Source of the DNA: [Mycobacterium] stephanolepidis
Lineage (GTDB): Bacteria > Actinomycetota > Actinomycetes > Mycobacteriales > Mycobacteriaceae
DNA: 64,000 bases
Direction: 5' to 3'
NCBI RefSeq assembly: GCF_002356335.1
Contig: NZ_AP018165.1
Span: forward strand, 310,001 to 374,000
This document shows positions 7,781 to 17,294 of the stretch, in pieces. Position 1 is the stretch's first letter. Each line of letters starts with the position of its first letter. Made by a program: the position numbers and the translations under genes. Below the pieces are notes generated by a model, which saw nothing but the letters and a program-made list of their open reading frames with translations, searched no databases and was not told where the DNA came from.

Positions 7781-9019
7781 ATGGCCACCACTTCGACAGT
7801 GGAGACACTGTCGAACGCGGACGAGGCTGCCGAGCACATCGCTCGGCAGTCTTTCGCCGACGCACATATCGGCACGGTCGGGCTGGAGCTGGAATCTCAT
7901 ACCGTCGAGCTGACGGCTCCGCACCGCAGGGTCAGCTGGAATCGTCTGCATGACATCGCGGAGACCGTTCGCGATCTGCCCGGTCGCAGCGCGATCACCT
8001 TCGAACCAGGCGGCGCCGTCGAACTTTCCGGACCCCCGCACGCCGATATCTGGTCGGCGATCTCGTCGATGCGCGCCGATCACTCGATCCTGGCCTCGAC
8101 ATACCGCGGCGCCGGAGTCGCGCTGGCCAGCTTGGGCACCGACCCGCTGCGCACACCCGAACGCGTCAATCCCGCAGCGCGGTACGCCGCGATGGCGGGC
8201 CATTTCGGTGCTGCTGGTTTCGGCGAGGCCGCGCTGCAGATGATGACCTGTACCGCGTCATTGCAGGTCAATCTGCAGTCCGGTACGCCGCGGCAGTGGC
8301 GGGACAGATTTGTGCTGGCGCAACGGATGGGTCCGACGATGGCGGCACTCTCGGCGTCCTCGCCGATGCTGGCCGGTCGCCGCACGGGACGGCGAAACAC
8401 CCGACAGTGGATCTGGGACAACCTGGACCCACGACGCTGCGCCCCGGTCGAGATCGGCACCGACCCGACCGAATCCTGGGTCAGATATGCGCTGCGAGCA
8501 CCCGTCATGCTGGTGCGAAACAAGGACGGCGCCGATGCGGTTGTCACCCATGTGCCGTTCCAATCCTGGGCTGACGGGACCGTGCGGCTTGCCGGGCGCG
8601 CTCCCACCACCGAAGACCTCGACTATCACCTGACCACGCTGTTCCCTCCGGTGCGGCCGCGCCGCTGGCTGGAGCTGCGGTATCTGGATGCCGCACCGGA
8701 TTGGTGGTGGCCCGCGCTGGCGTTCACCGTGGTCGCCGCGCTCGACCATCCGCAGGTCGCCGACATTGCCGCGGAGACGGTGGAACCCGTTGGTGACGCC
8801 TGGGAGGCGGCGTCGCGAGCCGGCCTGGCTGATCCCGGCCTCCATGCGGCCGGGCGTCGGCTGGTGGCGGCGGCGTACGCGGTGGCACCGTCTGAGCTGG
8901 CCGCGGACATGGCCTTCCTGCTGGAGCGTGTCGAGGAAGGCCGATGTCCGGCAGATGATTTCATGGACAATGTTGCGGAATACGGTGTGGAGCAGGCATT
9001 CTCGGGAGCCACTCAATGA
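7781..9019 (+). CDS. egtA: EgtA, glutamate-cysteine ligase
   Basis: A 412-residue member of the plant/actinobacterial GCS2-type ligases. It makes gamma-glutamylcysteine from glutamate, cysteine and ATP; EgtB may use this as sulfur donor. Recognisable are the N-terminal [12 protein letters not shown] strand, the [15 protein letters not shown] active-site segment and the LQVNLQSG strand. First gene of a five-gene egtABCDE unit; its stop overlaps the egtB start (ATGA). It is intact, unlike the second GCS2-family gene at 14.4-15.6 kb. Confidence 0.93.
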   Translation: MATTSTVETLSNADEAAEHIARQSFADAHIGTVGLELESHTVELTAPHRRVSWNRLHDIAETVRDLPGRSAITFEPGGAVELSGPPHADIWSAISSMRADHSILASTYRGAGVALASLGTDPLRTPERVNPAARYAAMAGHFGAAGFGEAALQMMTCTASLQVNLQSGTPRQWRDRFVLAQRMGPTMAALSASSPMLAGRRTGRRNTRQWIWDNLDPRRCAPVEIGTDPTESWVRYALRAPVMLVRNKDGADAVVTHVPFQSWADGTVRLAGRAPTTEDLDYHLTTLFPPVRPRRWLELRYLDAAPDWWWPALAFTVVAALDHPQVADIAAETVEPVGDAWEAASRAGLADPGLHAAGRRLVAAAYAVAPSELAADMAFLLERVEEGRCPADDFMDNVAEYGVEQAFSGATQ

Positions 9020-10311
9020 TCCGGGAAAAGTTGGCGCGCGATCTTGAGGCCGCGCGGCTGCGGACGCTGACCATCACCGATCATGATGATGCCGAGCTGC
9101 ATCGTCAGTATGACCCCCTGATGAGTCCATTGGTGTGGGACCTGGCGCATATCGGGCAGCAAGAAGAGCTGTGGCTGCTGCGCGACGGGGACCCGCGTAA
9201 ACCGGGGATGCTGCCCGGCGACATCGAGTCCCTCTATGACGCCTTCCGTCACACCCGGGCCAGCCGGGTGCAGCTGCCGCTGCTCTCCCCGGCACAGGCA
9301 CGTTCGTTCTGCCGCGAGGTGCGAGGCCGGGTTCTCGATCGGCTGGAGGCACTGCCCTCCGACGGTTCGGCACGTTCGGACGAATTCACCTACGCCATGG
9401 TGCTCAGCCATGAACATCAGCACGACGAAACCATGTTGCAGGCCTTATCGATTCGTCGTGGGGCTGCCCTGCTGGAACGCGTGGACCCGTTGCCGCCGGG
9501 GCGCCCGGGAGTGGCGGGAACCTCGGTGTTGGTGCCCGCGGGGCCGTTCGTACTCGGCGTCGACGCGATCGACGAGCCGTTCTCGCTGGACAATGAGCGT
9601 CCCGCGCATGTGGTGGATGTCCCGAGTTTCCGGATCGGCAAGGTTCCGGTGACCAACGCCGAGTGGTCGGCATTCATCGCCGACGGCGGATATCGGCGCG
9701 AGGAGTTCTGGACCGAGGCCGGGTGGGCACACCGGTGTATGGAAGATCTGACGGCGCCGAAGTTTTGGAACCCTGGCGGAACGCTGACGCGGTTCGGACG
9801 TGAGTTGCCGATAGTGCCCGATGAGCCGGTGCAACACGTCACCTTTCACGAGGCACAGGCCTACGCCGCCTGGGCGGGCGCGCGATTGCCCACCGAAGCC
9901 GAATGGGAGAAGGCCTGTGTCTGGGATCCGGAAGGTTCTGTGCGACGGCGCTTCCCGTGGGGCGAGGACGCTCCGAGCCGTGATCGGGCCAACCTCGGCG
10001 GAGGCGCCCTGGGGCCGGCCCCGGTCGGGGCCTATCCGGAGTCGGCGTCGGCATACGGTGCCGAACAGATGCTCGGAGATGTGTGGGAGTGGACCACATC
10101 ACCACTGCGGCCCTGGCCCGGTTTCACCCCGATGATCTACCAGCAGTACAGCGAGCCGTTCTTCGAAGGTTCCGGGGCCGGCGACTATCGCGTGCTGCGC
10201 GGGGGCTCGTGGGCGGTGTCCCCGTCGATCATGCGACCCAGCTTTCGTAACTGGGATCACCCGATCCGCCGACAGATCTTCAGCGGCCTTCGTCTGGCTT
10301 GGGACATTTAG
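9016..10311 (+). CDS. egtB: EgtB, hercynine oxygenase
   Basis: A 431-residue non-haem iron sulfoxide synthase that oxidatively joins gamma-glutamylcysteine or cysteine to hercynine. Residues 1-150 form a DinB-like helical domain with the three expected iron ligands, H45 (DLAHIGQ) and H132 and H136 in SHEHQHDET. Residues 165-431 form an FGE-sulfatase/C-type-lectin-like domain ending in LRGGSW and SGLRLAWDI. Start overlaps the egtA stop by 4 bp; one base separates its stop from egtC. Confidence 0.95.
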   Translation: MIREKLARDLEAARLRTLTITDHDDAELHRQYDPLMSPLVWDLAHIGQQEELWLLRDGDPRKPGMLPGDIESLYDAFRHTRASRVQLPLLSPAQARSFCREVRGRVLDRLEALPSDGSARSDEFTYAMVLSHEHQHDETMLQALSIRRGAALLERVDPLPPGRPGVAGTSVLVPAGPFVLGVDAIDEPFSLDNERPAHVVDVPSFRIGKVPVTNAEWSAFIADGGYRREEFWTEAGWAHRCMEDLTAPKFWNPGGTLTRFGRELPIVPDEPVQHVTFHEAQAYAAWAGARLPTEAEWEKACVWDPEGSVRRRFPWGEDAPSRDRANLGGGALGPAPVGAYPESASAYGAEQMLGDVWEWTTSPLRPWPGFTPMIYQQYSEPFFEGSGAGDYRVLRGGSWAVSPSIMRPSFRNWDHPIRRQIFSGLRLAWDI

Positions 10312-10312
10312 C

Positions 10313-10993
10313 ATGTGCCGTCATCTGGGCTGGTTGGGAGAGCCACGGAGCCTGGCTTCGTTGATGCTGGAACCGTCACATGGTCTTGTGGCGCAGTCCT
10401 ATTCACCACGACGCCAAAAACACGGTCTGGTGAATGCCGACGGGTGGGGTGCCGGATTCTTCGTCGACGGCGCACCTCGTAGATGGCGCAGTGCGCGGCC
10501 GCTCTGGGGTGACGCTTCCTTCGCCTCGGTGGCGCCGGTGTTGCGCAGCGGATGCGTGGTGGCTGCGGTTCGGTCTGCCAGCGTCGGAATGCCCATCGAC
10601 GAGTCCGCGGCCGCCCCGTTCACGGATGGAACCTGGCTTTTGTCGCACAACGGGATTGTCGATCGCGGCGCGGTGGGCCAGGTCTCGGGTGCGGAGTCGG
10701 TAGTCGATAGCGCGGTGTTGGCGGCGCGGATCTTTGCATCGGGCCCGGAGAACGTGGGGGAGACGGTTCGGCGGGTCGGCGCCGCGGATCCGTCAGCGCG
10801 ACTGAATATTCTGGTGGCCAACGGAAATGAGTTGATCGCCACGACCTGGGGCGACACCCTGTCGATTCTGGAGGCCGCCGACGGTGTGGTGGTGGCGAGC
10901 GAACCGTACGACGACGACCCGTCCTGGGTCGACATCCCGGACCGGCGATTGGTGCGGGTACGCGATGGGAAGGTAGAGGTGGCGCCACTATGA
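10313..10993 (+). CDS. egtC: EgtC, gamma-glutamyl hercynylcysteine sulfoxide amidohydrolase
   Basis: A 226-residue class II glutamine-amidotransferase-fold hydrolase that removes glutamate from gamma-glutamyl-hercynylcysteine sulfoxide. The nucleophile is the N-terminal cysteine exposed after Met removal (MCRHLGWLG). Other family landmarks are [10 protein letters not shown] and [10 protein letters not shown]. The stop overlaps the egtD start (ATGA). Presence of egtC together with an intact egtA suggests the gamma-glutamylcysteine route rather than direct use of cysteine. Confidence 0.94.
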   Translation: MCRHLGWLGEPRSLASLMLEPSHGLVAQSYSPRRQKHGLVNADGWGAGFFVDGAPRRWRSARPLWGDASFASVAPVLRSGCVVAAVRSASVGMPIDESAAAPFTDGTWLLSHNGIVDRGAVGQVSGAESVVDSAVLAARIFASGPENVGETVRRVGAADPSARLNILVANGNELIATTWGDTLSILEAADGVVVASEPYDDDPSWVDIPDRRLVRVRDGKVEVAPL

Positions 10994-11946
10994 CCATGAC
11001 CCTGGAGAATCATTTAGCCTCTGGTGCGGCGGCCGAGGCGCTACGCCGTGATGTCCGGCAGGGCCTGAGCACAGATGCGAAATCACTTCCTCCTAAATGG
11101 TTTTACGACGAGGTGGGTAGCGATCTGTTCGACGAGATCACTCGGTTGCCGGAGTATTACCCGACACGGACCGAGGCCGGCCTACTGCGTACCCATGCGG
11201 CCGACATCGCGTCCGCTTCGGGTGCCGACACTCTGGTAGAGCTGGGTAGCGGCACCTCAGAGAAGACCAGGATGCTGCTTGATGCGTTGGCTCCCAAGAC
11301 GTTCATTCCCTTTGACGTGGATTCCGGGGTGCTGCGCGCGGCGGGGGATGCTCTGGTCGCCGAGTATCCGGGGATGCGGGTGCGCGCGGTGTGTGGCGAC
11401 TTCGAGAAGGACCTCGGGCGGATTCCCCGGGAGGGTCGGCGTCTAGTCGCCTTTCTGGGATCCACGATCGGAAATCTGACCACCCAGCCGCGGGCGCGAT
11501 TCCTGGACGATGTCGCGGACACCCTGCAACCCGGTGAAATGCTGTTACTGGGAACTGATTTGGTCAAGGACGCCGAGCGGTTGGTGCGTGCCTACGATGA
11601 CAGCGCCGGTGTGACGGCCGCTTTCAACCGCAATGTGCTGGCGGTGATCAACCGTGAACTCGATGCTGACTTCGATCTGGAGGCTTTCGAGCATGTCGCG
11701 TTGTGGAACGGCGACGAGGAGCGGATGGAGATGTGGCTGCGCTCCATGTGCGATCAGCGGGTAACCATCGAAGCTCTGGATCTCGTCGTAGATTTCGGGG
11801 CGGGGGAGATGATGTTGACCGAGGTGTCGTGCAAGTTCCGGCAGGATGGTGTTGCGCGGGAGTTGGCCGCTGCGGGCCTGCGTCAGACTCATTGGTGGAC
11901 GGACGATTCTCATGACTTCGGACTCTCTCTGGCGGTGAAGCAGTGA
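10990..11946 (+). CDS. egtD: EgtD, histidine N-alpha-methyltransferase
   Basis: A 318-residue SAM-dependent methyltransferase that trimethylates histidine to hercynine, the committed step of ergothioneine synthesis. It shows the N-terminal [20 protein letters not shown] block that carries histidine-binding residues, the SAM motif [13 protein letters not shown] and FLGSTIGNL. Length agrees with mycobacterial EgtD (about 320). Start and stop both overlap neighbours by 4 bp. Confidence 0.96.
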   Translation: MTMTLENHLASGAAAEALRRDVRQGLSTDAKSLPPKWFYDEVGSDLFDEITRLPEYYPTRTEAGLLRTHAADIASASGADTLVELGSGTSEKTRMLLDALAPKTFIPFDVDSGVLRAAGDALVAEYPGMRVRAVCGDFEKDLGRIPREGRRLVAFLGSTIGNLTTQPRARFLDDVADTLQPGEMLLLGTDLVKDAERLVRAYDDSAGVTAAFNRNVLAVINRELDADFDLEAFEHVALWNGDEERMEMWLRSMCDQRVTIEALDLVVDFGAGEMMLTEVSCKFRQDGVARELAAAGLRQTHWWTDDSHDFGLSLAVKQ

Positions 11947-13019
11947 GTTTGGGTGAGGAGTGGCGGCAGGTCCGGCCTCCGGTTCTCGGTGTGCATCTGG
12001 ATTCGGCGGCCTGCTCGCGGCAGAGCGTTGACACCATTCGCGCGGTGGCTCAGCACGCCGAACATGAGGCGCAGATCGGCGGCTATGTGGCGCAGGATGC
12101 TGCGGCGCCGGTTCTCGAGGCCGGGCGCGCCGCAGTACGTCACCTGACGGGCATGCCCGAGGCGCAGGTTCAGTTCACCACCGGCGCCGCCGATGCGCTG
12201 CGTACGCTGCTGCAGTCGTGGCCGGTCGATGCGGGGCGGGTTGTCGCCTGTCTGCCCGGTGAATTCGGCCCGAACCTGATGATCATGAACCACTTCGGGT
12301 TCACTCCGGTGTGGCTGCCCGTCGACGGGGACGGCAGGGCCGATGTCGATGGGATTGAGGCGTTTCTGCGTCGCGAGAAGGTAGACCTGGTGCATTTCAC
12401 CGTTGTCGGTAGCCACCGCGGCACCGTGCAGCCGGCCGCCGACGTGGTTGCGTTGGCGCGTGCGGCCGGGGTGCCTGTCGTTGTCGATGCCGCGCAGGCG
12501 CTGGGACATATCGACTGCACCCACGGCGCCGACGCCATGTACGCACCGTCACGCAAGTGGTTGGCCGGGCCGCGTGGCGTGGGTGTGCTTGCCATCAATC
12601 CGGCTCTTGCACATCTGATTCCGCAATGGGCAGGTCATGTGGAGGCACATGTCGCGGGCTGGGTGGGGCTGGCGGTCGCGGTGGGTCAGCACCTGGCGGC
12701 AGGTCCCACGGAGGTTCAGGGCGCGTTGGTCGAGCGTGGGCGGGCGGCTCGAAAGATCCTGGGGGAAATCAACGATTGGCGGGTGGTGGAGTCCGTGGAC
12801 GAGCCCAGTGCCATCACCACACTGGAACCCATTGGGGACGTCGACGTGGTCGCGGTACGTGCGCACCTCATCGAGGAGCATGCGATCGTGACAACCGCTG
12901 CCGAGACCGTGCGAGCACCGTTCGAGATGACCAGGCCGGTGCTGCGCATCAGCCCGCATGTCGATGGCACCGATGAGGAGTTGGAACAGTTGGCCGAAGC
13001 GCTGGCCGCCAAGGCGTAG
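11943..13019 (+). CDS. egtE: EgtE, hercynylcysteine sulfoxide C-S lyase
   Basis: A 358-residue fold-type I PLP enzyme that cleaves hercynylcysteine sulfoxide to ergothioneine, pyruvate and ammonia. The PLP site is visible: [12 protein letters not shown] supplies the aspartate and [11 protein letters not shown] the Schiff-base lysine (K205). GTG start overlaps the egtD stop (GTGA). Last gene of the cluster; the next gene starts 174 bp downstream. Confidence 0.93.
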   Translation: MSLGEEWRQVRPPVLGVHLDSAACSRQSVDTIRAVAQHAEHEAQIGGYVAQDAAAPVLEAGRAAVRHLTGMPEAQVQFTTGAADALRTLLQSWPVDAGRVVACLPGEFGPNLMIMNHFGFTPVWLPVDGDGRADVDGIEAFLRREKVDLVHFTVVGSHRGTVQPAADVVALARAAGVPVVVDAAQALGHIDCTHGADAMYAPSRKWLAGPRGVGVLAINPALAHLIPQWAGHVEAHVAGWVGLAVAVGQHLAAGPTEVQGALVERGRAARKILGEINDWRVVESVDEPSAITTLEPIGDVDVVAVRAHLIEEHAIVTTAAETVRAPFEMTRPVLRISPHVDGTDEELEQLAEALAAKA

Positions 13020-13193
13020 ATCTGGGGCTTTCCCAGTAGCTTTTCGGCGCAGATGACCTATCTGATGCGAGTTCGGGTTTTGGCGCGGCGAAATGTAGGT
13101 AGTCGGCTACTCGTGCCGGGGCCGGCAGTTCGATGGCACCGTGGCGTTGTCCGCGCAGCGCGGGTGAAGCTATCGAACAGGCAAGGACTTCTC

Positions 13194-13487
13194 ATGAGTA
13201 ACTGGCAGTGGATGGGTAATCACGCGGATGCTCCCTCGGCGGTGGAAGCGGCTAATCAGGCAGGGTGCGGCGCCGGTGAGGTGGTCTTCGAAGTGAATGA
13301 CAACGGCACCGTGGGACTGTACATCTACCTCAATGCTGTAGGCAGCGTGAAGAAGTGGCGCTGGATGGGTAATCACGCGGATGCTCCCTCGGCGGTGGAA
13401 GCGGCCAATCAGGCAGGGTGCGGTGCCGGTGAGGCGGTCTATGCGGCCAATGATGCCGGGACAGTCGGGCTCTATCTCCTCAGATAG
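13194..13487 (+). CDS. Small protein of two near-identical repeats
   Basis: A 97-residue protein I do not recognise. It consists of two copies of a roughly 43-residue unit beginning W.WMGNHADAPSAVEAANQ and ending in GTVGLY, offset by exactly 51 residues (first W at 4, second at 55) and joined by NAVGSVKK. The matching DNA copies begin at 13209 and 13362 and differ at only a few positions over their first 80 bases, then diverge. No signal peptide or membrane segment is visible; each unit has one cysteine and two tryptophans. I chose the ATG at 13194 because the repeat begins three codons later; an earlier in-frame start at 13053 would add arginine-rich sequence without homology. A DUF5995 gene follows 43 bp downstream. 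Confidence 0.65.
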   Translation: MSNWQWMGNHADAPSAVEAANQAGCGAGEVVFEVNDNGTVGLYIYLNAVGSVKKWRWMGNHADAPSAVEAANQAGCGAGEAVYAANDAGTVGLYLLR

Positions 13488-13530
13488 CTCACGCGGCGGA
13501 ACCGGATAACTCTTCCTGAAAGGCAAAGGC

Positions 13531-14358
13531 GTGCCAGAGAATATGCCTCCCTTGGGCCCCCTGCCAACCTGCAGGACGATCGATGAAGTCGTTGCGGCGA
13601 TCGACTCGATCATCATGTGGTCGATCGGGGTATCAAGCAGACTCGGATACTTCGCGGCGCTGTACAAGAGGATTACCCTCGCTGTCGGCGTCGCGATTGA
13701 GCAGCATGTGTTCCAGGATGGAGCACGGATGGAACGGTTCGATGTGGAATTCGCCGAGCGCTATTTCGCTGCGTTGAATGGCTACTTCCACCCGGGTCGG
13801 TACGGCAAACCTGCGCACTCGTGGCAGGTGACATTCGACTCGGCTCACCTGGAGCCACCAATCCTGGTGCAGCACATGCTCGCCGGGATCAATGCACACA
13901 TTGGGCTTGACCTTGGAATTGTTGCCCAGAATGTCGCCGGTGGTGCCCGGCTTGAGTCGTTGCGCGAGGATTTCAACCGGCTCAACGCGGTGCTGGCCAG
14001 TCAGGTGAACGGCGTGGTGGGAGACATCAACGAGTTGTCTCCGGTGTTGGCCGACTTGTACGCGGTGCTCCAAGAACGACAGATCGCAGTGATCAACGAA
14101 TCGGTCAGAGCATTTCGCGATAGCGCTTGGCGGTTCGCCGCAGTGCTGGCCGCCTTGCCGGACGTTCTCGATCCGGGCGTGATCCTGGCGCGCGATCTGC
14201 AAATCGCACAGCAGGGTGCGCTGGTCTACAGTCCGCCCGCGCCAATGTCCTTGTTTGTCAATGCGATCGCCGCACAGGAGAGCCGCGATGTGGTGGCGAA
14301 TCTGCGGGTACTGGACCGAATTGCGGCGACGCCGGCGCCGATATGCGCCGTGATGTGA
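13531..14358 (+). CDS. DUF5995 family protein
   Basis: A 275-residue protein that I assign to the DUF5995 family from its layout: an N-terminal D.IDSII..S...GYFAALYKRITLAV helix pair, the FQDGARMERFDVEFAERYF block, a SWQV.FD segment, then an all-helical remainder with an INAHI.LDLG histidine motif. Members are found scattered in actinobacteria and other phyla; no activity is established to my knowledge. GTG at 13531 is used; ATG at 13543 is equally possible. It follows the repeat protein closely and may share its transcript. Confidence 0.55.
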   Translation: MPENMPPLGPLPTCRTIDEVVAAIDSIIMWSIGVSSRLGYFAALYKRITLAVGVAIEQHVFQDGARMERFDVEFAERYFAALNGYFHPGRYGKPAHSWQVTFDSAHLEPPILVQHMLAGINAHIGLDLGIVAQNVAGGARLESLREDFNRLNAVLASQVNGVVGDINELSPVLADLYAVLQERQIAVINESVRAFRDSAWRFAAVLAALPDVLDPGVILARDLQIAQQGALVYSPPAPMSLFVNAIAAQESRDVVANLRVLDRIAATPAPICAVM

Positions 14359-14373
14359 TGCGGTACGCCACGT

Positions 14374-15610
14374 TTAGATCAGCTCCCAGGTGTGCACCGG
14401 TTCGTTGGAATGCATGTGCTCGCAATACATCCGGAGCATCTCGCTGAGCGCAGCCTTGCGTGTCAACCCACGCTCTTCGAGCGCGCCGACGGTGTGTGTC
14501 TGCCAGGCTGCGCCGTTGATGCCCGATTTCGCTCGCGCCTCGATGACCCCGAGGTAGCGCTCGCGCACCTCGGTGGCCACCCCCCAGCGTTGCAGTCCTT
14601 CATGTGCCATGGGCAGCAGGTGTCGCAGCGTCAGTTCATCGGCCGTGATTTCGCCGACGCCGGGCCAGTACATCCGGGCCTCTGCGCCACGCCGGGCACC
14701 TTCCAGGAAATTGTCATGTGCCGCAGCGAAAGTCATTTTCGTCCAGACCGGACGGTCGTCCTCGGACAGGGCTCGAAGCACTCCGTAGTAGAACGCGGCA
14801 TTGGCCATCACATCGATCACCGACGGCCCGGCGGGCAGTACTCGATTTTCCACACGTAGATGTGGTGTGCCGTCGACGACGTCGTAGATCGGGCGGTTCC
14901 AGCGATAGACGGTTCCGTTATGCAACCGCAGTTCCTGAAGTGGAGGTGCGCGCCCCGCCGCGAGCTCGGCCACCGGGTCCTCATCGGATATCTCCGGCAG
15001 CAGTGATGGGAAGTAGAGGACGTTCTCCTCGAATAGGTCGAAGATCGAGGTGATCCAGCGCTCGCCGAACCACACCCGTGGACGCACCCCCTGTACTTTG
15101 AGCTCCTGCGGCCGGGTGTCGGTGGACTGCGTGAAGAGCTCGATGCGCGTCTCCGCCCACAGGGACTTGCCGAAGAAGAACGGTGAGTTGGCGGCCAGCG
15201 CCAACTGCGGACCCGCCAGCAACTGGGCGGCGTTCCAGTTGGCGGCGAAGTCGTCGGGTGCCACCTGCAGATGCGGCGTTCAGGCTGGTGCGCACGTCGT
15301 CTTCAAGTTCCAGCGCCGCTGAACCGGGGAGTGCGCGGGGCGGCACGTTCAGTTCGATGTTGTAGGCGCCCAGTTCCGTCTGAAAGGCCGGATCGGCGAT
15401 CGACGCGAGGACTTCGGTGTTGGTCATCGCCGGCTGGTAATTGCTGTCGACGAGGTTGAACTCGATCTCCATGCCGGTCAGCGGTCGTTCGAAGTCAAAT
15501 CTGGACTCCGACAGCATGGTCTCGAACACGTCCAGACAGTTCTGCACCTTGGTGCGATAGGCCCGGCGGTGCTCACCGGTGAACTGGGTCCGTGCGACTT
15601 CGTCGCCCAT
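14374..15610 (-). pseudogene. GCS2-family glutamate-cysteine ligase, internal deletion and frameshift
   Basis: Two frames together spell most of one GCS2-family ligase of the roughly 490-residue mycobacterial type (length recalled, not checked). From 15610 to about 15272 the frame reads MGDEVARTQFTGEHRRAY to SLNAA (about 113 residues), including LTGMEIEFNLVDSNYQPAM. From about 15273 to 14374 a second frame reads HLQVAPDDFAANWNAAQLL to the natural end ELI and stop (about 299 residues). In family members known to me these blocks are about 80 residues apart; here they abut at the shared GCAT (about 15271-15274) in different frames. This indicates an internal deletion of roughly 240 bp, not a multiple of three. 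The lost segment is part of the catalytic domain. A truncated product from an internal GTG at 15264 is possible but unlikely to be active. Confidence 0.8.
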
Positions 15611-15805
15611 GGGTCGTATTCTTCCCCACTAGGGGGCTAGGACCTGGTGATTCGCCCGTACGCGGCCCCGGACGATTCGGCGAAAAAAGGTTGAAAAACA
15701 TGGAACCAAATCAGCACCAGTGCCGTCGTATCTGATCAGAGGCACAATCTGGCGACGAACCGCGCCATCGTGTGCGCGTGGGACCGGTTCCTTGGGGAGG
15801 TATCT

Positions 15806-16105
15806 ATGAGCGACATCATGAAGGCCAACGGTGCCGAGATGGCACGGCTGGCAAGTCGCGTCGCAGGACGTGCGAAGGATGCGTTTCCCGATGTTGATTT
15901 CGAGGCGGCGGCCAACGCGGTTGCCGGCACCGAGTTCGCAGAGGTGTTGCGGGCCGTCGGTGCGGCGCTCAAACGTGCCGGGGGCGGTGCGTCCGAACGC
16001 ATCGAGGGCATTTCACACTTTGTTCAGACCAGCTCGGGTTCGTTGACGGGCCAGGACGCCGCTAACGGCAGGCAGGTCACCAGGGCCGGAGAGGTCAGGC
16101 TGTGA
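15806..16105 (+). CDS. EspC/WXG100-like small protein
   Basis: A 99-residue, largely helical protein without a signal peptide. Its size, two predicted amphipathic helices (about residues 8-30 and 42-68) and position directly before a WXG-bearing protein resemble the small partner (EspC/DUF2580 or EsxB-like) of type VII secretion substrates. It carries no W-x-G itself and no clear YxxxD/E tail. The ATG at 15806 has GGGGAGG eight bases upstream; an earlier in-frame start lacks this. The stop overlaps the next start (GTGA), so the two are translationally coupled. Confidence 0.5.
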   Translation: MSDIMKANGAEMARLASRVAGRAKDAFPDVDFEAAANAVAGTEFAEVLRAVGAALKRAGGGASERIEGISHFVQTSSGSLTGQDAANGRQVTRAGEVRL

Positions 16106-17256
16106 GACCTACGATTTCGCAGCTACGTGGGTGGGACGTCGCCAACCTGGACGCTGCCGCAAAGGCCATCGAAGATGCCAGCAAGAACCTGGACCTGTCC
16201 ATCGACGGAGTGGTCCGCGATCTTGACTCGGCAGAGTCGTTCTGGAAGGGCAAGTCCTTCGCGGCTGCGTATGACCAGGCGTCGAGCGAGCAGTCCTCGA
16301 CCAACAGGCTCTCGTTCGCGATCGGCAATGTCGCCGAGGCGGTCCGAGGCGGGCACTCGGCATTGACCGCGGCGCGCGACAAGGTGATGGCGCTGGTGGA
16401 CGAGGCCCACGCGAAGGGCCTGCGGGTCGCCGACGACGGCACGGTCACGGCTCCGCAGGGCAACAGGGATCTGCAGACGGAGGCCCGGCGGCTGACCGAC
16501 GCCATTCGTCAGGCCCTGAAGTCGCTCGAAGAGGCCGATCGCGCGTCGTCCAATGACCTGCGCAAGGCGTCGGAGACGGTCGACGCGGAGCACAAGGCGG
16601 CCAGTACGCAGCCCGCGGCGTTCGTGCCGGCCAGCAGTGGTGGTGCGGCAAGTGGCTCGATGCGGGCCGGCAGCAGCGGATTCGGTGGCGGCAGCGGCAG
16701 TGGCGGCGGTTTCGGTGGTGGCCATGGCGGTGGCAGTGGGGGAGGCCACGGCGGCGGGGGCCACAGTGTTCCCGACGGGAGCTACTCCAACACCGGTGCT
16801 CCGTCGTTGCGTCCCTCGGGTCCGTCAGTCTTCATGAATCTGGACTCCGGTCAGATGGACGTCGCTCGCAAGATCATCGAAGAAGGTTTGCGTCGAGGAC
16901 TTTCGCCCGAGGCGATTCAGATCGCGTTGGCGACCGCACTCACCGAGTCCGGTCTACGCAGCCTCGCGAACTCCTCGGTTCCCGACTCGATGATGCTCGC
17001 CAATGACGGTGTGGGACATGACCACGACTCGGTGGGTCCGTTCCAGCAGCGTCAAAGCTGGGGTGCCACAGCCGATTTGATGGACCCGGCGAGGTCGGCG
17101 GGCAAGTTTTACGACCAGTTGGTGAAGGTGTCGGGCTGGCAGGACATGAGCGTTGCCCAAGCCGCGCAGTCGGTTCAGCGCTCGGCCTTCCCCGACGCGT
17201 ATGCGAAGTACGAGGCACAGGCTGCGCAGATCTTCCACCAGGTCACCGGCCGATAG
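16102..17256 (+). CDS. WXG-domain protein with C-terminal lysozyme-like hydrolase domain
   Basis: A 384-residue three-part protein. Residues 1-150 are helical with a W-K-G turn (W48-G50 in ESFWKGKSFAAAY), as in WXG100/LXG-type secretion domains. Residues about 180-230 are a Gly/Ser/His linker. Residues about 245-384 match a domain seen in actinobacterial secreted cell-wall hydrolases and mycobacteriophage lysin/tail proteins, around IQIALATALTESGLRSLAN, DGVGHDHDSVGPFQQR and DPARSAGKFYDQLV; E in TALTESG is the candidate catalytic acid. No Sec signal is visible. Likely a type VII-exported peptidoglycan-active protein; the secretion route and activity are inferred. No ESX core genes lie in this window. 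Confidence 0.65.
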   Translation: MRPTISQLRGWDVANLDAAAKAIEDASKNLDLSIDGVVRDLDSAESFWKGKSFAAAYDQASSEQSSTNRLSFAIGNVAEAVRGGHSALTAARDKVMALVDEAHAKGLRVADDGTVTAPQGNRDLQTEARRLTDAIRQALKSLEEADRASSNDLRKASETVDAEHKAASTQPAAFVPASSGGAASGSMRAGSSGFGGGSGSGGGFGGGHGGGSGGGHGGGGHSVPDGSYSNTGAPSLRPSGPSVFMNLDSGQMDVARKIIEEGLRRGLSPEAIQIALATALTESGLRSLANSSVPDSMMLANDGVGHDHDSVGPFQQRQSWGATADLMDPARSAGKFYDQLVKVSGWQDMSVAQAAQSVQRSAFPDAYAKYEAQAAQIFHQVTGR

Positions 17257-17294
17257 TCGCGCTGCCCTTCGACTGACTGTGGTGCAATGTGGGC

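Noticed and set aside
13053..13193. N-terminal extension of the repeat protein
   Set aside because: Arginine- and valine-rich, without a ribosome site or similarity to the repeats; the ATG at 13194 begins right at the repeat.
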